Origin: Doryteuthis pealeii
Lineage: Eukaryota > Mollusca > Cephalopoda > Myopsida > Loliginidae
Direction: 5' to 3'
Assembly: GCA_023376005.1 (NCBI GenBank)
Contig: CM042151.1
Location: 78,688,944 to 78,752,943, forward strand
Length of the DNA: 64,000 bases
A program made the translations under genes and the position numbers. Positions 43,591 through 55,934 of this stretch are shown here, in pieces. How positions within the stretch are numbered: the stretch's first letter is position 1; the number at the start of each line of letters is the position of its first letter. The notes beneath the pieces are model-generated. The model had not been told where the DNA came from. It was given only the letters and a program-made list of their open reading frames with translations, and did not search any database.

Positions 43591-44890
43591 GATGCGCATC
43601 TAACAAAAAAGCAAGCTGTAGACACTAGCTTCCTATCACACAAACCACAACAAGTAAGATAAACAAGACACTGCTGGTGAAGTAAGGATGAACTCAAAGG
43701 ACTTTCGCCTGTGTGTTGGATTATTGTAGGCTTCTCCATGGGGCGGGGATGAAATGGTGTTGTAGTTGGATTTATAGCTATCATGATAGATATTGAGCAG
43801 TTAGTTGCTACTGGTTGGGTTGGATAATCAGCAACTAGCTTACGACCCGAACAGACCTTTGGGAAAAGCCAGTTGGTCCAAGACGTTGTATTATAGAAAT
43901 CAAGAATGAATCCATTCATGCATTTGCGGTGATTCCCATTTCCTTAAATGTCTGGTGATTGGCTGCTTGGGTTCTATGATATTTGTGGGTTTATAAATAC
44001 CCTGCATTCTGTCGAGTTAGAATCTGCACAAGACGGGTATTGTATTAAGTTCAAGCCACTTGTTGCCAATGGTCTTATCAATTTTGACGGTAATGAAGAT
44101 TAGTCTTTGATTTGATGTCTTCATCGGAGCAATATTACCAATGAACATACTAAATGAAAAACGTTCTGACCAGATGCTCGGTGACTCATCTCTTTCTGTT
44201 TCTTTGCTTAAAGTTACTGGTGTTTCATTTTCTTTAATTCAAACTTGGACTTCTGTTTGTGGCATTACAGACCTAAGTCCTATCTGGAAAAAATGGCGAG
44301 GAAGATTCGTTTTTCCAAATCATTATAAAAATCTATTCTTGTTTATTTGGCTGTTTTATTCTCTATAAATATCAACTTTGTTACAGAAAGTAATTAATCA
44401 AGTAATTCCCTATAATATATAGAACAAAGCCATCTCAGTCTGTGCCAAAAAGCATTTCATTTGACCAGGGAGTACATATACCTTTCGATTTGTGAATTTT
44501 TCCCATGAAACGAATACGTCACATTTAATGTCACTCTATGAAGTTTAAGTCTCTTTACCCAGGAGACACCTTATCATATTTATTTGTCCGTAGCGTAACT
44601 CTGGACAACGATTTTTTCCACTTTTTGCTAACTTATCAGGAGATATCCTACCAGAATTGGATATATAATGTAGCAGTCTGCCCATTTATTTTTGTACGTT
44701 TTATGTATTTTCGTCTATGCGCCTTCCTCAGTATTACTGTTAGTCAAAACTACATTCACAATTCGTTTGGCGATTCTCGTTTGGTTGTAAGCTTTGTTCT
44801 GTTTGCAGACAGTGGGAACTTTAAGGCTTATACCCCACAATTAATACATATTGTTATTCTAAAGAAATACCAATATTTCTTCTTTAAGAT
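43591..44890. other. No gene recognised
   Basis: Plus-strand frames at 44,141 (75 codons) and 44,538 (running into the N gap) lack recognisable domains. Possibly worn retroelement. Confidence 0.35.
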
Positions 44891-44900
44891 GTGTGTCCTC
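44891..44900. other. Assembly gap, 10 N
   Basis: A fixed-length run typical of a scaffold join. Sequence on either side may not be truly adjacent. Confidence 0.99.
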
Positions 44901-45960
44901 NNNNNNNNNNCATGGCCTTAGTGGAATTTGAATTGGAGGCTCTGAGCCTTTATTCTTGAACAACAAAATTATTTGAAGAAGCCACATTATCAATATTCTC
45001 TTTACATAGCTCTCTTATTAAATTCTTAATTTAGCACATAAAAATTTACCTGTTGATAAATTTATTTAATGGATGGATTTAATAAACACAGTTAACAGCC
45101 TAATATAACAACAGTCACATTAATAAAAGTAGATCACTCTGGCGTGGCTGGTAACTGTTCTTTATGATTTGTCTAAAAGGAAGACCAAAATCATTAAAGG
45201 AAAACAATTCTGTTTCTAAAAAAATCCATAAATTTCCTTTATTGTGATTACCACAACCCTAACCCTTTTCAATCCCCTCACCCATAATACAGTATTTGGA
45301 CAAAAAATATTATGAACAAATTAAACTTTTTTATATTGCAAAAATGACTTTATAGTATGTGACAAGTTTAGGACAATTTTGACCATTTAATATTTGGCCT
45401 AGATATCCATTAGCGAAAGGACTAATCACAAGTTAGCACAATTTATGACAACTTAATATTGCTAGAGTACCATTATCTGTCAACTTAATTCCTTCTCATC
45501 CTATATCCGCTGCCTCCTATATATTGAGTATAAGCCACAATGCCTGAGTGTAGGTGCATCTGTGCAATACAGTCGTCAGTAAGCTGTGTATATATAATTC
45601 TAACTAGTTATATACAAATAGTAGTAAGTCAAACCACACTATTGTGTGTGGTGTGGTATATATATGGATATATATGTGCGTTACATGTTTTGTGTATCTG
45701 CCTGATATTGTATTGTAAGGTAGGGTAATTCTAAAACTAAGAAAAAGAATTTAGGCTAGAATCAAAAGGAGCTGATAGTGAACAATTAATGTTAGAGCCA
45801 GACAACATGTTGCGTCCTTTGCTGCAAATAATAGTTGACAACGGTCAGAAGGACATAAAACTCATCATGAGGCGTGGTCTTCTAAAACAAAGACTTTTCA
45901 AATCATGCGGGGATAGACACAAATCTCGTACGAGATTGATACGAGAATAGGGATTCTGGG
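44901..45960. other. No gene recognised
   Basis: AT-rich to about 45,760. From 45,765 a plus-strand frame (LMLEPDNMLRPLLQIIVDN...) runs some 60 codons with no family I can name. Confidence 0.35.
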
Positions 45961-46660
45961 AGATTTTTGAAAGGTTAAGGCGTTATGTTTTCTGGGCGAA
46001 GACTGGCAGTCGAGTTTTTGGACACCAGAGAGGACAGTTGGTCTTGCCTCTAGTATAGCCAGCTAGGCAGAGGTCCCCGAAAGGAATGGGGGATGCCCTC
46101 CCCCTCTCGACAGACATAGGAGATAAATTAGAAGCTGATGGGAGTGACTGCATGTGGATGAATGCGCACCATATACCTCTCTGGCCATTATTTGATATTC
46201 ACCTGACTGATTTTGTCTTGTTGTTTGTTTTCTCTTTCTCTTTGCTAATACTTTGTTGTGCACCCCTCGGCCAAGGAGGCCCCTACGAGGCTGTTTGAGT
46301 GATATATTTACAAGGTTGTCAATGCCAGCGGAAATAGCCTAGACGACACGAGATTGGAACAGCCAGAGAGAAGCAGTGCAGGAGAGATGCAGATGTGTGA
46401 AAAGAGGCCTCGCAGACCGCTGGTTGGATGTTACATGGACTAGCTCCAGGAACCCACACCAAGTCGACACTGGTTTACTTCCTCTTCATATACAACCAGC
46501 AATTGCCTGTTTTTTTCGCAAATCATCATGCATCACGCATACAATATGTCCTGCAGAAGGTTGCATTAAACCGAAACGTTATAACGTCAACTTCACCATC
46601 GAGAATAAACTCATTATTTTGCGAATACTCTGTGTTTTTCTATTTTTGCTACGCTCGGAT
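45960..46660 (+). other. GC-richer unrecognised block
   Basis: Includes CCCCTCGGCCAAGGAGGCCC at about 46,263 and GTCCTGCAGAAGGTTGCATT at about 46,548, ending before a (TA)n run at 46,681-46,730. The 141-codon frame at 46,376 ends in translated microsatellite. It looks like retroelement or spliced-leader-free UTR material, but I cannot assign it. Confidence 0.3.
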
Positions 46661-46680
46661 TTCAATCCCTATTTTACACC

Positions 46681-46730
46681 CTATATATATATATATGTAT
46701 ATATAATATATATATATATATATATACCCT
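46681..46730. repeat. (TA)n microsatellite
   Basis: Interrupted TA run. 46,731-47,185 shows nothing recognisable. Confidence 0.9.
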
Positions 46731-47187
46731 TTATAATTAGATTATGCGCACCCGTTGAAGATAATGGTAAAAAGTATCCCCCAATGACAAGGCTCCTATA
46801 AGATGTAGATTGCTAGAGGGTATTTTAAATCTCTTTCAACACAACTCTTTGCTGATTTACATTTTAAGGCCATCAGGCTTCATGGTTTCCATCCAAATAC
46901 CAGGACAATGAGAACTTAATTTTATTTGAATTGCAATTAGAAATATTGAAGGAAATTCTAAGTCACAAAAATTATAATTTGGAGAGAAGATTTGAGAGAA
47001 AAAAATGTCATGTTAACTTATGGCATCAACTGCAAAGCTAGAAGAGACTGCTATATTGAGTACCGATTGCATAGCGCACTTATATGTATTTATAGTGACT
47101 AATCAAACCAGTATATATATTTTACCAACCCCTCCACATGAGCAGGGTGCCATCACAAGTTCAATTCTTACACAGAGTTTAACATGT

Positions 47188-47265
47188 TTGAATTTAGAGT
47201 TTTTATTCTCCGTAGACTGGTTACCTAGCCAAGGTTCAAGAGCCCAGTCTGTCCTGCATATTCAA
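47188..47265 (-). repeat. SINE tail fragment
   Basis: GAATTTAGAGTTTTTATTCT..GACTGGTTACCTAGCC..GAGCCCAGTCTGTCCTG is the 3' tail of the tRNA-headed SINE, inverted. Confidence 0.65.
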
Positions 47266-47699
47266 GTTTGTTTTTTAAAACAAGTTTTAATAACTACATG
47301 ACTGGTATTATATATCTATATATAGTTTGTTTTATTTTAATACATGCGTTAAAGTTAGATTTAAAAATGTTTTATTTTTTTAATCCTTTAATGAATTTTG
47401 ATGATTTACTTAGGTATCACACTCCGTGACATTGAATTTTACTCCTACCCCTCAGCCAATATGTTCAAAAATCTATTTTTACATCGCCGGGGGCATTTTT
47501 TATTTGTACTAGTAGGAAATTAATAAAAATCCTGGTATCTATGATTTAGAAAAAATTCATGTTTTATAAAAGATCATTACCTATTACTTGTTTGTAACTG
47601 AAATTTGTGTACAATGAAGCACACAAAACACTATATTGTATGTATTGATATATATATATATATATATAATACTATATATACAATATAACCAGGTCAAGT

Positions 47700-48235
47700 T
47701 GGTGTTGGGAATGATTGTAAGCCATGGTGGGTGGACCAATAATGCTTAAGGCATGGAATCTTGCTGTGTGATCAAATCTATGATATGCAACACTCACTTT
47801 AGCCCTTACTTTGGCTAGCAGGTCTTTGGAGAGGCCCTTCTGCCTGTCGGATTGTCACATTCAGCCCTAGCACCTATATGCATTACCTACTGTATTGCCC
47901 TTATCGCAAACCTCCCAATCCTTTTTAATCTATATATGCATATAAGGTGGTGGCTGTGGGTATGACATTAAACTGTGGGTATGACATTAAACTGCATCTA
48001 ATGGTGAAGTACTTATGCAGCTCCCAAGCTACATTCTAACCTGGAGTGCCACTACCTGTAGGGTCCCATCTATGGGTTAAATAGTAAAAAAATGTGTTTT
48101 AAGAACATTTTTGATTACCCATAAGAAGGATTTAAAACAAAATGTTTTGCAAAAATAACTTCAACAAGGATTTGAAGTGCCGTTAAATCCAACCAACCAT
48201 TCAATCAAAAAACAACCAGCCAACCAGTGTATTAA
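47700..48235 (-). repeat. Family A, diverged copy
   Basis: Minus-strand order is that of family A, with many substitutions. It is tandem with the next copy. Mirror at 63,415-63,960. Confidence 0.75.
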
Positions 48236-48244
48236 AGTTTGGCT

Positions 48245-48870
48245 AGGATCCCAGTTATAAAGCCACCCCTGTCAGCTGGGGCGTTTAAGAATGCACCGAC
48301 TACAACCCCTGAGAGGTAAGACTCCTAATGCGCGGCCACTTGTGGCAGTGAGTGGCGACCTGTGATGCTTAAAGATAGAACCCAGGCTGGCTGAGCCCAG
48401 TCCAATGACTTACAATATTCCACTCTGGTTCTTACTTAGGCTAGATGCGTGCGTCAGAAAAGGCCCTCTCCAATTAATCGGCTGGCCATGTCAAGCCCTA
48501 GCACCTATATGATTTTCCAACCCTATTGCCCTTATGGGCAATCCCCAACCCCTTTTTATCATATGGGTGCTAGAGGCGCGTGGCTGAGGGATCTACATGT
48601 CCTGGGAATGACGTTAAACTCTACCTGATAGTGAGGTTCCAAGTTCTGGAGGTTTGGGGAATTGTGGAGCACCCCTTCATCAACATTGCTCCCTGGTCCA
48701 CTCTGACCCGGAGTGGTTGTACCTGTTAGGGTCCCATCTATGGGTTAAATAGAAAAAACGTGAGTTTATAAACAAAATTGTATTAATGCATAAGAATGAA
48801 TTTATTTCACAACTTTGTCGTACGGCATAAATGACCCACTGAGGTTGATATGCCGTAAAACAAACACAAA
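48245..48870 (-). repeat. Family A, better preserved copy
   Basis: CCACTCTGACCCGGAGTGG, TTCTGGAGGTTTGGGGAAT and TATATGATTTTCCAACCCT as in 17,791-18,391, inverted. Mirror at 62,810-63,405. Confidence 0.82.
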
Positions 48871-48925
48871 CCAAACCAAGTTATAAAGCATTGCAGCAAT
48901 TTGTATGATGTTTTTATTTTCAAGA

Positions 48926-49145
48926 TTTGGAGGCACTCATTGTGCAAGTTATTATCATAGGAAATGGACAACAGCAACCAGAGTTCAAATTCTGGACGAG
49001 GCTGTTTTCATTTCACATTGCACTAACACTTTTGGGAAAGTTATGAATCCAACTTATTCTCCCTACAACTATAGGTAAGTAGTAGGGTAGACTGGGATCT
49101 TTAGCCTTATACAACCAGCCTAGGAGAAGGAAAACTCTAAATTCA
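48926..49145 (+). repeat. tRNA-derived SINE
   Basis: Worn head, B-box-like GAGTTCAAATTCTGG, then CACTAACACTTTTGGGAAAG and AACCAGCCTAGGAGAAGGAA. Mirror at 62,535-62,757. Confidence 0.72.
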
Positions 49146-49314
49146 GACCAGCTTTACTCCTTTCAAAAAGTTACACTGTATCACATCCTGCCAATAACAG
49201 AAAGGTTGGGTAAATATATAAAAAGGCTAGAGAGCCTAATTTACTCTCATCTTTATCAATATGTGAGGGGAGAAGAGATTGTAGTCAGGCCATTAGTATG
49301 CATTGAAATATTAT

Positions 49315-49690
49315 ATAGCCTCAATGAATGTTTTCAAAGCAATTGCAGGAGGTAGAGATGATTGTGTGGATTCCTTTGACTCTCTCTGTTTCTATCAGTT
49401 CTTGCCTTTGGAAAGTCTTCTAGATGGTATTCACTGAGTTTGTCGATATATTTTTCGCTATGTATGTGTCCATAGGTGAATGTTGCTTATGCGTTGATTG
49501 TTTTACTTCCATGGTTTGTGTGATGAGAGGTAAGTGGCCATTACAGCTATTGTTTCAAAGGTGCTGCTTCCAGGATTTTTCAAAACGACATGCAGCATCC
49601 TTGTGTAGTTTCCATCTAGCTTTTCTCCAAGCGTCTCATTAGAATTTGAATTGTGTACCCCACAGTAGTACTGACACATCTGCGACTTCG
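49315..49690 (-). pseudogene. LINE reverse-transcriptase C-terminal fragment (left arm)
   Basis: Mirror of 61,985-62,345. Here GAGAAAAGCTAG has one A fewer than in the other arm, shifting the frame at the LDGNYTRML motif. No intact frame. Confidence 0.7.
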
Positions 49691-49692
49691 AG

Positions 49693-50905
49693 AATTCTCA
49701 TTTTAAGATTTTGGATGTATGTTTTTTATGAAGCAAGTTGAAAAATTATTATTATATTTTTGCCTTGAAGGCAATTTATAAATGCATGTACGAATAAGAT
49801 TCTTCGATAATTATAGAAAATAATTCTTGACAAGAAAATCCCGCAAAGGATGGCTCGCTATGCAGAACACCGTTTACAGACTGTTTTGACTTTATTAAGT
49901 CTCTTCAGCGATGTATACTAACGACTCCCCTCCGACAGGAATCGAAACCGGGACTTCACAGGCATAGTCAGAGACCATATCCGTTCGGCCGCCCGAGCCG
50001 TACATAGCGAACAATCCCTGCGAAATTAACCTTGTCAATGATGATACTATTTACACGCCCCTACCATAGCAGCAAGTAGACGTTTATTTAGTTAAACAAA
50101 CACGGCCGGGTAGCTCTTCGGCGAAGTTGAATAAGATTTTTTGGATGGTATGTTTTTTATAAGAAGCAAGTTGAATAAATTATTATTTTATATTTCTGCT
50201 TGAAGGCAATTATAAATGCATGTATCGAATAAGATTCGATAATTATAGAAAATAATCTTGACAGAAAATCCCGCAAAGGATGGCTCGCTATGCAGAACAC
50301 CGTACAGACTGTTTCGACTTTATTAAGTCTCTTCAGCGATGTATACTAACGACTCCCCTCGACAGGAATCAAACCGGGACTTCACAGGCATAGTCAAGAC
50401 CATATCCGTTCGGCCGCCGGTACATAGCGCGACAATCCCTGCGATGCATTTATAATTGCCTTCAAGCAGAAATAATAAATAATAATTTATTCAACTTGCT
50501 TCTATAAAAAAACATACATCCAAAAATCTTATTCACTTCGCCGAAGAGCTAACGGCCGTGTTTGTTTACTAAATAAACGTCTACTTGCCTGCTATGGTAG
50601 GGCGGTGTAATAGTATCATCATTGACAAGGTTAATTTCGCAGGGATTGTTCGCTATGTACCGGCGGCCGAGGAATATGGTCTCTGACTATGCCTGTGAAG
50701 TCCCGGGTTTCGATTCCTGTCGGAGGGGAGTCGTAGTATACATCGCTGAAGAGACTTAATAAAGTCAAAACAGTCTGTACGGTGTTCTGCATAGCGAGCC
50801 ATCCTTTGCGGGATTTTCTTGTCAAGATTATTTTCTATAATTATCGAATCTTATTCGATACATGCATTTATAATTGCCTTCAAGCAGAAATATAAATAAT
50901 TCTCA
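49693..50905. repeat. Cluster of three tRNA-like elements in two orientations
   Basis: A unit of about 330-450 bp occurs at 49,693-50,120 (minus), 50,129-50,443 (minus, truncated) and 50,444-50,905 (plus). Each carries a B-box-like GGTTTCGATTCCTGTCGG with GGTCTCTGACTATGCCTGTG before it, plus GGCAATTATAAATGCATGTA and GTGTTCTGCATAGCGAGCC blocks. The second and third copies meet tail-truncated in a hairpin. Minus frames of about 64 codons inside are not genes. Confidence 0.78.
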
Positions 50906-50933
50906 TTTTATTTTATCAGAGAGATCAAATTTC

Positions 50934-51364
50934 GGATGAACTTGCACAAAGGTATCAAAATTAGGGTGATCCAGAAAAAACAGAACCCAAATTATTTATT
51001 TATTTTCCCAGTAAACTAACCTTAAACCCCAACACCAATGCTAACCATAACCCCTAAGCCTAACTCTAACCCCTAACCCTAAAACCCCCATAGTTAAAAT
51101 TAACAGTTTTATTACAAAATTTGTGGGTTCTGTTTTTTCTGGGTCACCGGTATACAGGGTGACCCAGAAAAAACAGAACCAAAATTATTTATTCATTTTC
51201 CCATTAAACTAACCCCAAACCCTAATTCTAACTCTAACCCTAACCCCAACCCTAAACCCTAACCCTAGACCCCCATAGTTAAGATTAACAGTTTTATTAC
51301 AAAATTTGTGGGTTCGGTTTTTTCTGGGTCACTCTAATTTTGACACCTTTGTGCAAGTTCAGCC
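50934..51364. mobile_element. GGCTGAAC element with two telomere-like units, 8-bp duplication
   Basis: 431 bp. Ends GGATGAACTTGCACAAAGGT and its near-complement AAGTTCAGCC. Perfect 8-bp duplication CAAATTTC at 50,926-50,933 and 51,365-51,372. Two interior units like those at 40,161-41,040. Confidence 0.88.
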
Positions 51365-51446
51365 CAAATTTCTTGGGCCAGTTTAACTCAGTCAATAAAG
51401 AATTTACCTAGGAATTGCAAGTTTCCTAGTTTGATACCAGCACGTG

Positions 51447-51515
51447 GTGTAGTGGTTAGCAAGCTAGATTCGCAGACCATTGTTATTGAGTTCGATTCTC
51501 ATTAGGCGCCCCATG
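51447..51515 (+). repeat. tRNA-like SINE head
   Basis: GTGGTGTAGTGGTTAGCAAG (A box) and GAGTTCGATTCTCATTAGG (B box) at tRNA spacing. The stems do not close fully. Mirror at 60,240-60,315. Confidence 0.65.
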
Positions 51516-52100
51516 CTTCTGGCCTTGTGCCACATCTAAGCTAAGCTTAGTAAATAACTATATTTAAAACATTTATCTTATTTCCACTCAATATTTATTT
51601 TCTTTCCCCAATTCATCCAACGTTGACTTAAAAGAGCTCAAAGATGAGGCATTCAGTACTTACATTTATTTTGAAAAAAATTTTTGAAAGCAATAAAAGA
51701 TGATGTGTCTTTTAAAAAACATTTTTTCCTCAAAATTCTGAAAATTATGGGATTCCGTTTATTTAGTAATGTTTCTGCTAATTACCTCCCTTGATATTCA
51801 CTCGTGCGTTTGTTTTCTTGTCTTAAACCGTTGCTACTTTGGAAGAAAATCTAACAAATTTCTGATTTACATTATTTAAAATTGTATTATTTATTCTTTT
51901 TCTTAAATGTCGTATTGTCTAAAGAAGATAGCACAAACGAAAGTTATGAAAAAAAAGTAAGTAATGTTCTCTTTATTTTCATGTGAATGATAAATTCTCC
52001 TTCTGCCTCTTCATTCATAATGTTGCATTGAAATAAGGAAAAAAACTAGGGACTAGCAAAAAATACTACGAGGATACTACGAGGTTTAAAAGCGAATTAA
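51516..52100. other. No gene recognised
   Basis: AT-rich. Mirrored at 59,670-60,240. Confidence 0.4.
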
Positions 52101-52109
52101 AAATAATTA

Positions 52110-52310
52110 AATCTATTATCTAAGGTCAAACTTTGTCTAAATCGATAAGTAGTAACATAATGACCATAATTAAAAAAAGAAAATTATCATTACATATGCA
52201 GTTTACTTTTAATACATTTAAAGGGATTTGTTTTAGTCAATTTCGACGCAATCCGCCATTCTGTCTCTTTTTCGATGGTTTTAAGTGCTTGTTTACAATT
52301 TTACTGTAAC
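52110..52310 (+). repeat. Interspersed repeat family C
   Basis: Same blocks as 41,300-41,470. Confidence 0.6.
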
Positions 52311-52754
52311 ATTCGTGATTGCAAAAAAATTTACCAAAAATCAGGTAATTATCCGATTTTAATGAAATTTTCAGTATTGATTTAACAATTAATGAATTTT
52401 ATAATGCATCAGTTATTTTATTCAATACTCTAATTTAGTATTTTTGCTATGAAAAATTAATATTTAAAATAAAAATATTCGGATTTTAAGTTTAAAATGT
52501 TATATTTTTAGATTCTAAAAATAAATATCTACTTAATGCAACCCTTATTTTTTTGGAAAAAAGTATACGTTTTGAAGAAAAACTCGATTGAAAATGTACC
52601 CCCTCCTCTTTTTAAGCAGAAAAAACATCGAGGTATATTCTTTTTCTTTTACAAAATAATAGCCAATTAAATAATTATCGAAATGAGTAAAAAAGAAATC
52701 CCCAAAAAATTAATTTTTTTTTTTTTTTTACATTTTTTTTTCGATTTTCGGTAG

Positions 52755-53600
52755 TTATTTCTCATAGAACAGTAGGGACCACCAATTGATCAGTTTAGGC
52801 CATCCTGAATCAAATGGAAATAAATATTTCCGAACTTTGTTAATCAAAAATCTCGTAAAAAACAATTAAAGATCGTACAAAGAAAAATAGTTAATTCAAA
52901 GATCAAATTATCCGATTGGTAAAAATTGCATCGTTATCTTAAAAAATAAACAAACCTATCCGCATTACATGTGAAAAGGTAATTTTCAGACCACAATTAG
53001 ACAGAAAAAAATACATATTATTACCCTCTTACGGTTATGCGTCTATGTACGGATGGATGTAACGGTCATACTTTTTTTTAGCCAAAATTTACTATTAAAA
53101 TGAATAAAATCTTTGAAAACTTTAATATTAAAATTTACTATTAAAATAAATAAAAACTTGCAAAAATTTAATATTAAAATTTCACAGTGAAATTGACGTT
53201 AAAAAAATGTCTTCGGTTTTAGTATTAATTTTAAAATCGAAAATAAAATGAAAATTTGAATATTTTTTCTAAGAGAAAAACTGCTAAAATTATCAATATA
53301 TACTTTTTATTCTAATTGGTCAATAAAGTTAAATAAAATAATTTTTACGCTAAGCAAAACAAACTTTGGTTACTGAGAAGCGTCTCGTCTCTTTGTATAA
53401 AAACAAAACAAATATGTCAGTTTTGCTCTTCTGTATATTCTAAGAATCACACATTACTATTCAACAATAAAAATTACAAATTCTTTTAAAAATACTAATC
53501 GAGCTCAGATCGGACCAACTTTTAGTTCACCTGAATTCTAAAATTCATATTTTTTGACGCAGAAAAAAAGAATATTTAATTTATTTCACGCAGAAAATAA
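52755..53600 (+). mobile_element. TAGGTACCACC element, worn copy
   Basis: TAGGGACCACCAATTGATCAG start, then AAAGATCAAATTATCCGATT and CTGCTAAAATTATC blocks as at 38,730. A facing end, TAGGTACCACCTATTTTACC, lies at 53,996. Mirror at about 58,100-58,980. Confidence 0.6.
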
Positions 53601-53639
53601 AATATTTAAGCACACAAAAGATTGAAAATTTCTTAAAAA

Positions 53640-53765
53640 AATTTTTTGGTAATTTATGAGGAAGTGCGTCCCGGTCCCCTGCCTCCAAAATTGCTGCCCG
53701 GTGAATTTTAAAATAACGACCCCAGCTATGTCGTCTCGGCGGTGCTACTTGAAAGAAAACAACCA
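53640..53765. repeat. GC-richer dispersed block
   Basis: GGAAGTGCGTCCCGGTCCCC...ATTGCTGCCCGGTGAATTTT, mirrored at 57,960-58,085. A minus frame here is weak. Confidence 0.4.
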
Positions 53766-53814
53766 ACTTAGGGCGTTAAATGTATTTTAGAGGGGGGGGT
53801 TCATTTTCTCTTAA

Positions 53815-53910
53815 TTCTTGTTTATTTATAGAAATTTGTCGTAATTCTGGTTTATTTATCGTGATTTGTTGTAATTCTGGTTTATTTATCGTAATTTATC
53901 GTAATAAAAG
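53815..53910. repeat. Minisatellite, GTAATTCTGGTTTATTTATC units
   Basis: Three to four units of about 33 bp; degenerate units reappear at 54,155 and 54,270. Mirror at 57,830-57,930. Confidence 0.8.
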
Positions 53911-53957
53911 AAAATGTTAGTATTTAATAGATAGATACGAAGATGGACAGTTTTGAA

Positions 53958-53990
53958 TAGACTGAGATAGGTAGATAGATAGATAGATAA
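53958..53990. repeat. (GATA)n microsatellite
   Basis: Six to seven GATA units directly before the TAGGTACCACC end at 53,996. Mirror at 57,740-57,765. Confidence 0.9.
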
Positions 53991-53999
53991 ACAATAGGT

Positions 54000-55770
54000 A
54001 CCACCTATTTTACCCCGTGAAATTTACCCCCACCCCCATATTTAACACAATGAAACTTGCAGAAAAATTAATATTTTCTTGAAAAAATTTTTTTCCAATT
54101 GAAAGAAAAAACATTAAACAAACTCATAAATTAACCTTTATTTTTCTTTTTTTGTTGTAATTCTTGTTTATTTATAGAAATTTGTCATATTTCTTGTTTA
54201 GATTTTTGAACAGACTGAGATAGATAGATATTTTCGACAAGTAAATGTATTTGGGGGAGGTCGCTTCTTTTTTTGTCATAATTCTTGTTTATTTAAATTA
54301 AAAACAAGACATTAAAAAAGAATAGATAATAAAGAGATGACCAAGGTAGATAGATAGATATTTCTTTTTACCCTGTTGTATATGAAATAACATTTTTCTT
54401 TTAGATTATCAGTGAAAAAATTATACATAGATATTTGTTCTGTCTAAAAGGGTGGGGGTCTAACTTTTCGATTGAGTTTTCTCCAAAAATTATCAGATAA
54501 AAATAAAGTTGTTTCTCCAAAAATTATTAGATAAAAATGAAGTAGGTTTGTTATTAAATAAAAAATTTCTTCTTAGAATCTAAAAATGTGAAATTTAAAA
54601 CTTAAAATTGGATATTTCATATTTCAAATGAAATTTATCTATTAATGAGCAAGATAAATTATTGTTTGAGATGTTACTATGGATTACTCTAACAGTAATA
54701 TTTTGATTTATTTCCATTTAATCAATTTGATTGAAACGATTCAGTAATTTGATTAAAATTTTTATTAAAATCAGATAATTCCCTGATTTTTAGTAATTTT
54801 TTCTTTATTAATTTGGGCCTCCATAGTTTCCTGCTCAATTCTGTAGTAAACAAAACCCATATGAATTTTTTATAGTATTTAATTTGTTTGTGTGTTTGAA
54901 AAAATATTTCATTTGATTAAAATATCAAAAAGTTACTTATTTTTCTGTACATAGCGTAATTAATGTTTTTGTTATTGATTTCTGAGAAGAAACTTTTTTT
55001 TTAACTTTTAATAACATTTTTTTTACAACGTAAGGGAAGTAAGTTAATTCAATTTTCAAAATATATTAGAGATAAATTAAATATGTAATATTATTTTGCA
55101 TTTGTTTTTACTGATGCCCATTATGTTACTACTTTTTAACTTAGACAAAAATTTGACCTTAAATAATCAATTTAATTCATTTGGATTCGTTTTTAAAATG
55201 AAAATGAGCCAACATTCTGGAAGTGCCTATCATATACTAAAGATTTTTATTAGAATTAGCTCATTAGTTTATTTTTGTTGATGTTTTGAAGAATTTCCAG
55301 TGATTCCCCCTTATTGCAAGGTGCTCATTTTTTATTCATAACTATTATCTATTAAGTGGATTTATGGAAATATTTCTTTTACTTTGCTATTTTTTTTTTT
55401 TTGTTGGGGGAGGTGTGTGTGTTTATTTTTCACTGAAAAATTAATGAACAAGTGACATTATATGACCCCTATTTATAAAAATTCAACAAATAATTTTTTT
55501 CTTTAATGATTTTGCTTGCTTTCCATTCAGAAGAACTCCATGCATTAGGGATTTTCTTAGAATAGAAATTAATTGATTTTTTTTCCTTTTGAATTAGATG
55601 GGTAGTCCTGTCTACTACATAAATATAATGGATACTAATGTACAATAGCATGCAAGAGGTGATATTATTAGAATCACATTTTACATATGAATAGCATTAG
55701 ATGCCAGAAACTACTGAATTAGCCTAACCCTAACCCTTATGAATACAAAGTATTTGATCTGCTGGTGTTC
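54000..55770. other. AT-rich left flank of the palindrome 2 tip, no gene recognised
   Basis: Frames of 60-78 codons on either strand in this stretch and its mirror (55,935-57,700) are low-complexity, hydrophobic by AT composition and unsupported. Confidence 0.45.
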
Positions 55771-55934
55771 ATTGAAACCCAGTTATAATTTTATAATATT
55801 TTTTTATGAATATGAAGTATTTGATCTGTTGTTGTTCAGTTAAACACATTAATAATTATTTTTTTAATCCACAGATATGAATTACAGTGAGGAATAAAAA
55901 AAATATCCTATAAACATTATAACTGCCGTTTTCA
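55771..55934. other. Spacer of palindrome 2
   Basis: About 164 unpaired nt. It contains TATGAATATGAAGTATTTGA, a near-direct repeat of TATGAATACAAAGTATTTGA at the arm tip. Confidence 0.8.

Noticed and set aside
43515..43919. 134-codon minus-strand frame
   Set aside because: It runs through a minisatellite, has no recognisable domain, and no splice or promoter context.
44538..44921. 127-codon frame on the plus strand
   Set aside because: It crosses the N gap, so its 3' end is not real sequence, and no domain is recognisable.
46376..46801. 141-codon plus-strand frame
   Set aside because: About a third is translated (TA)n microsatellite. No domain.
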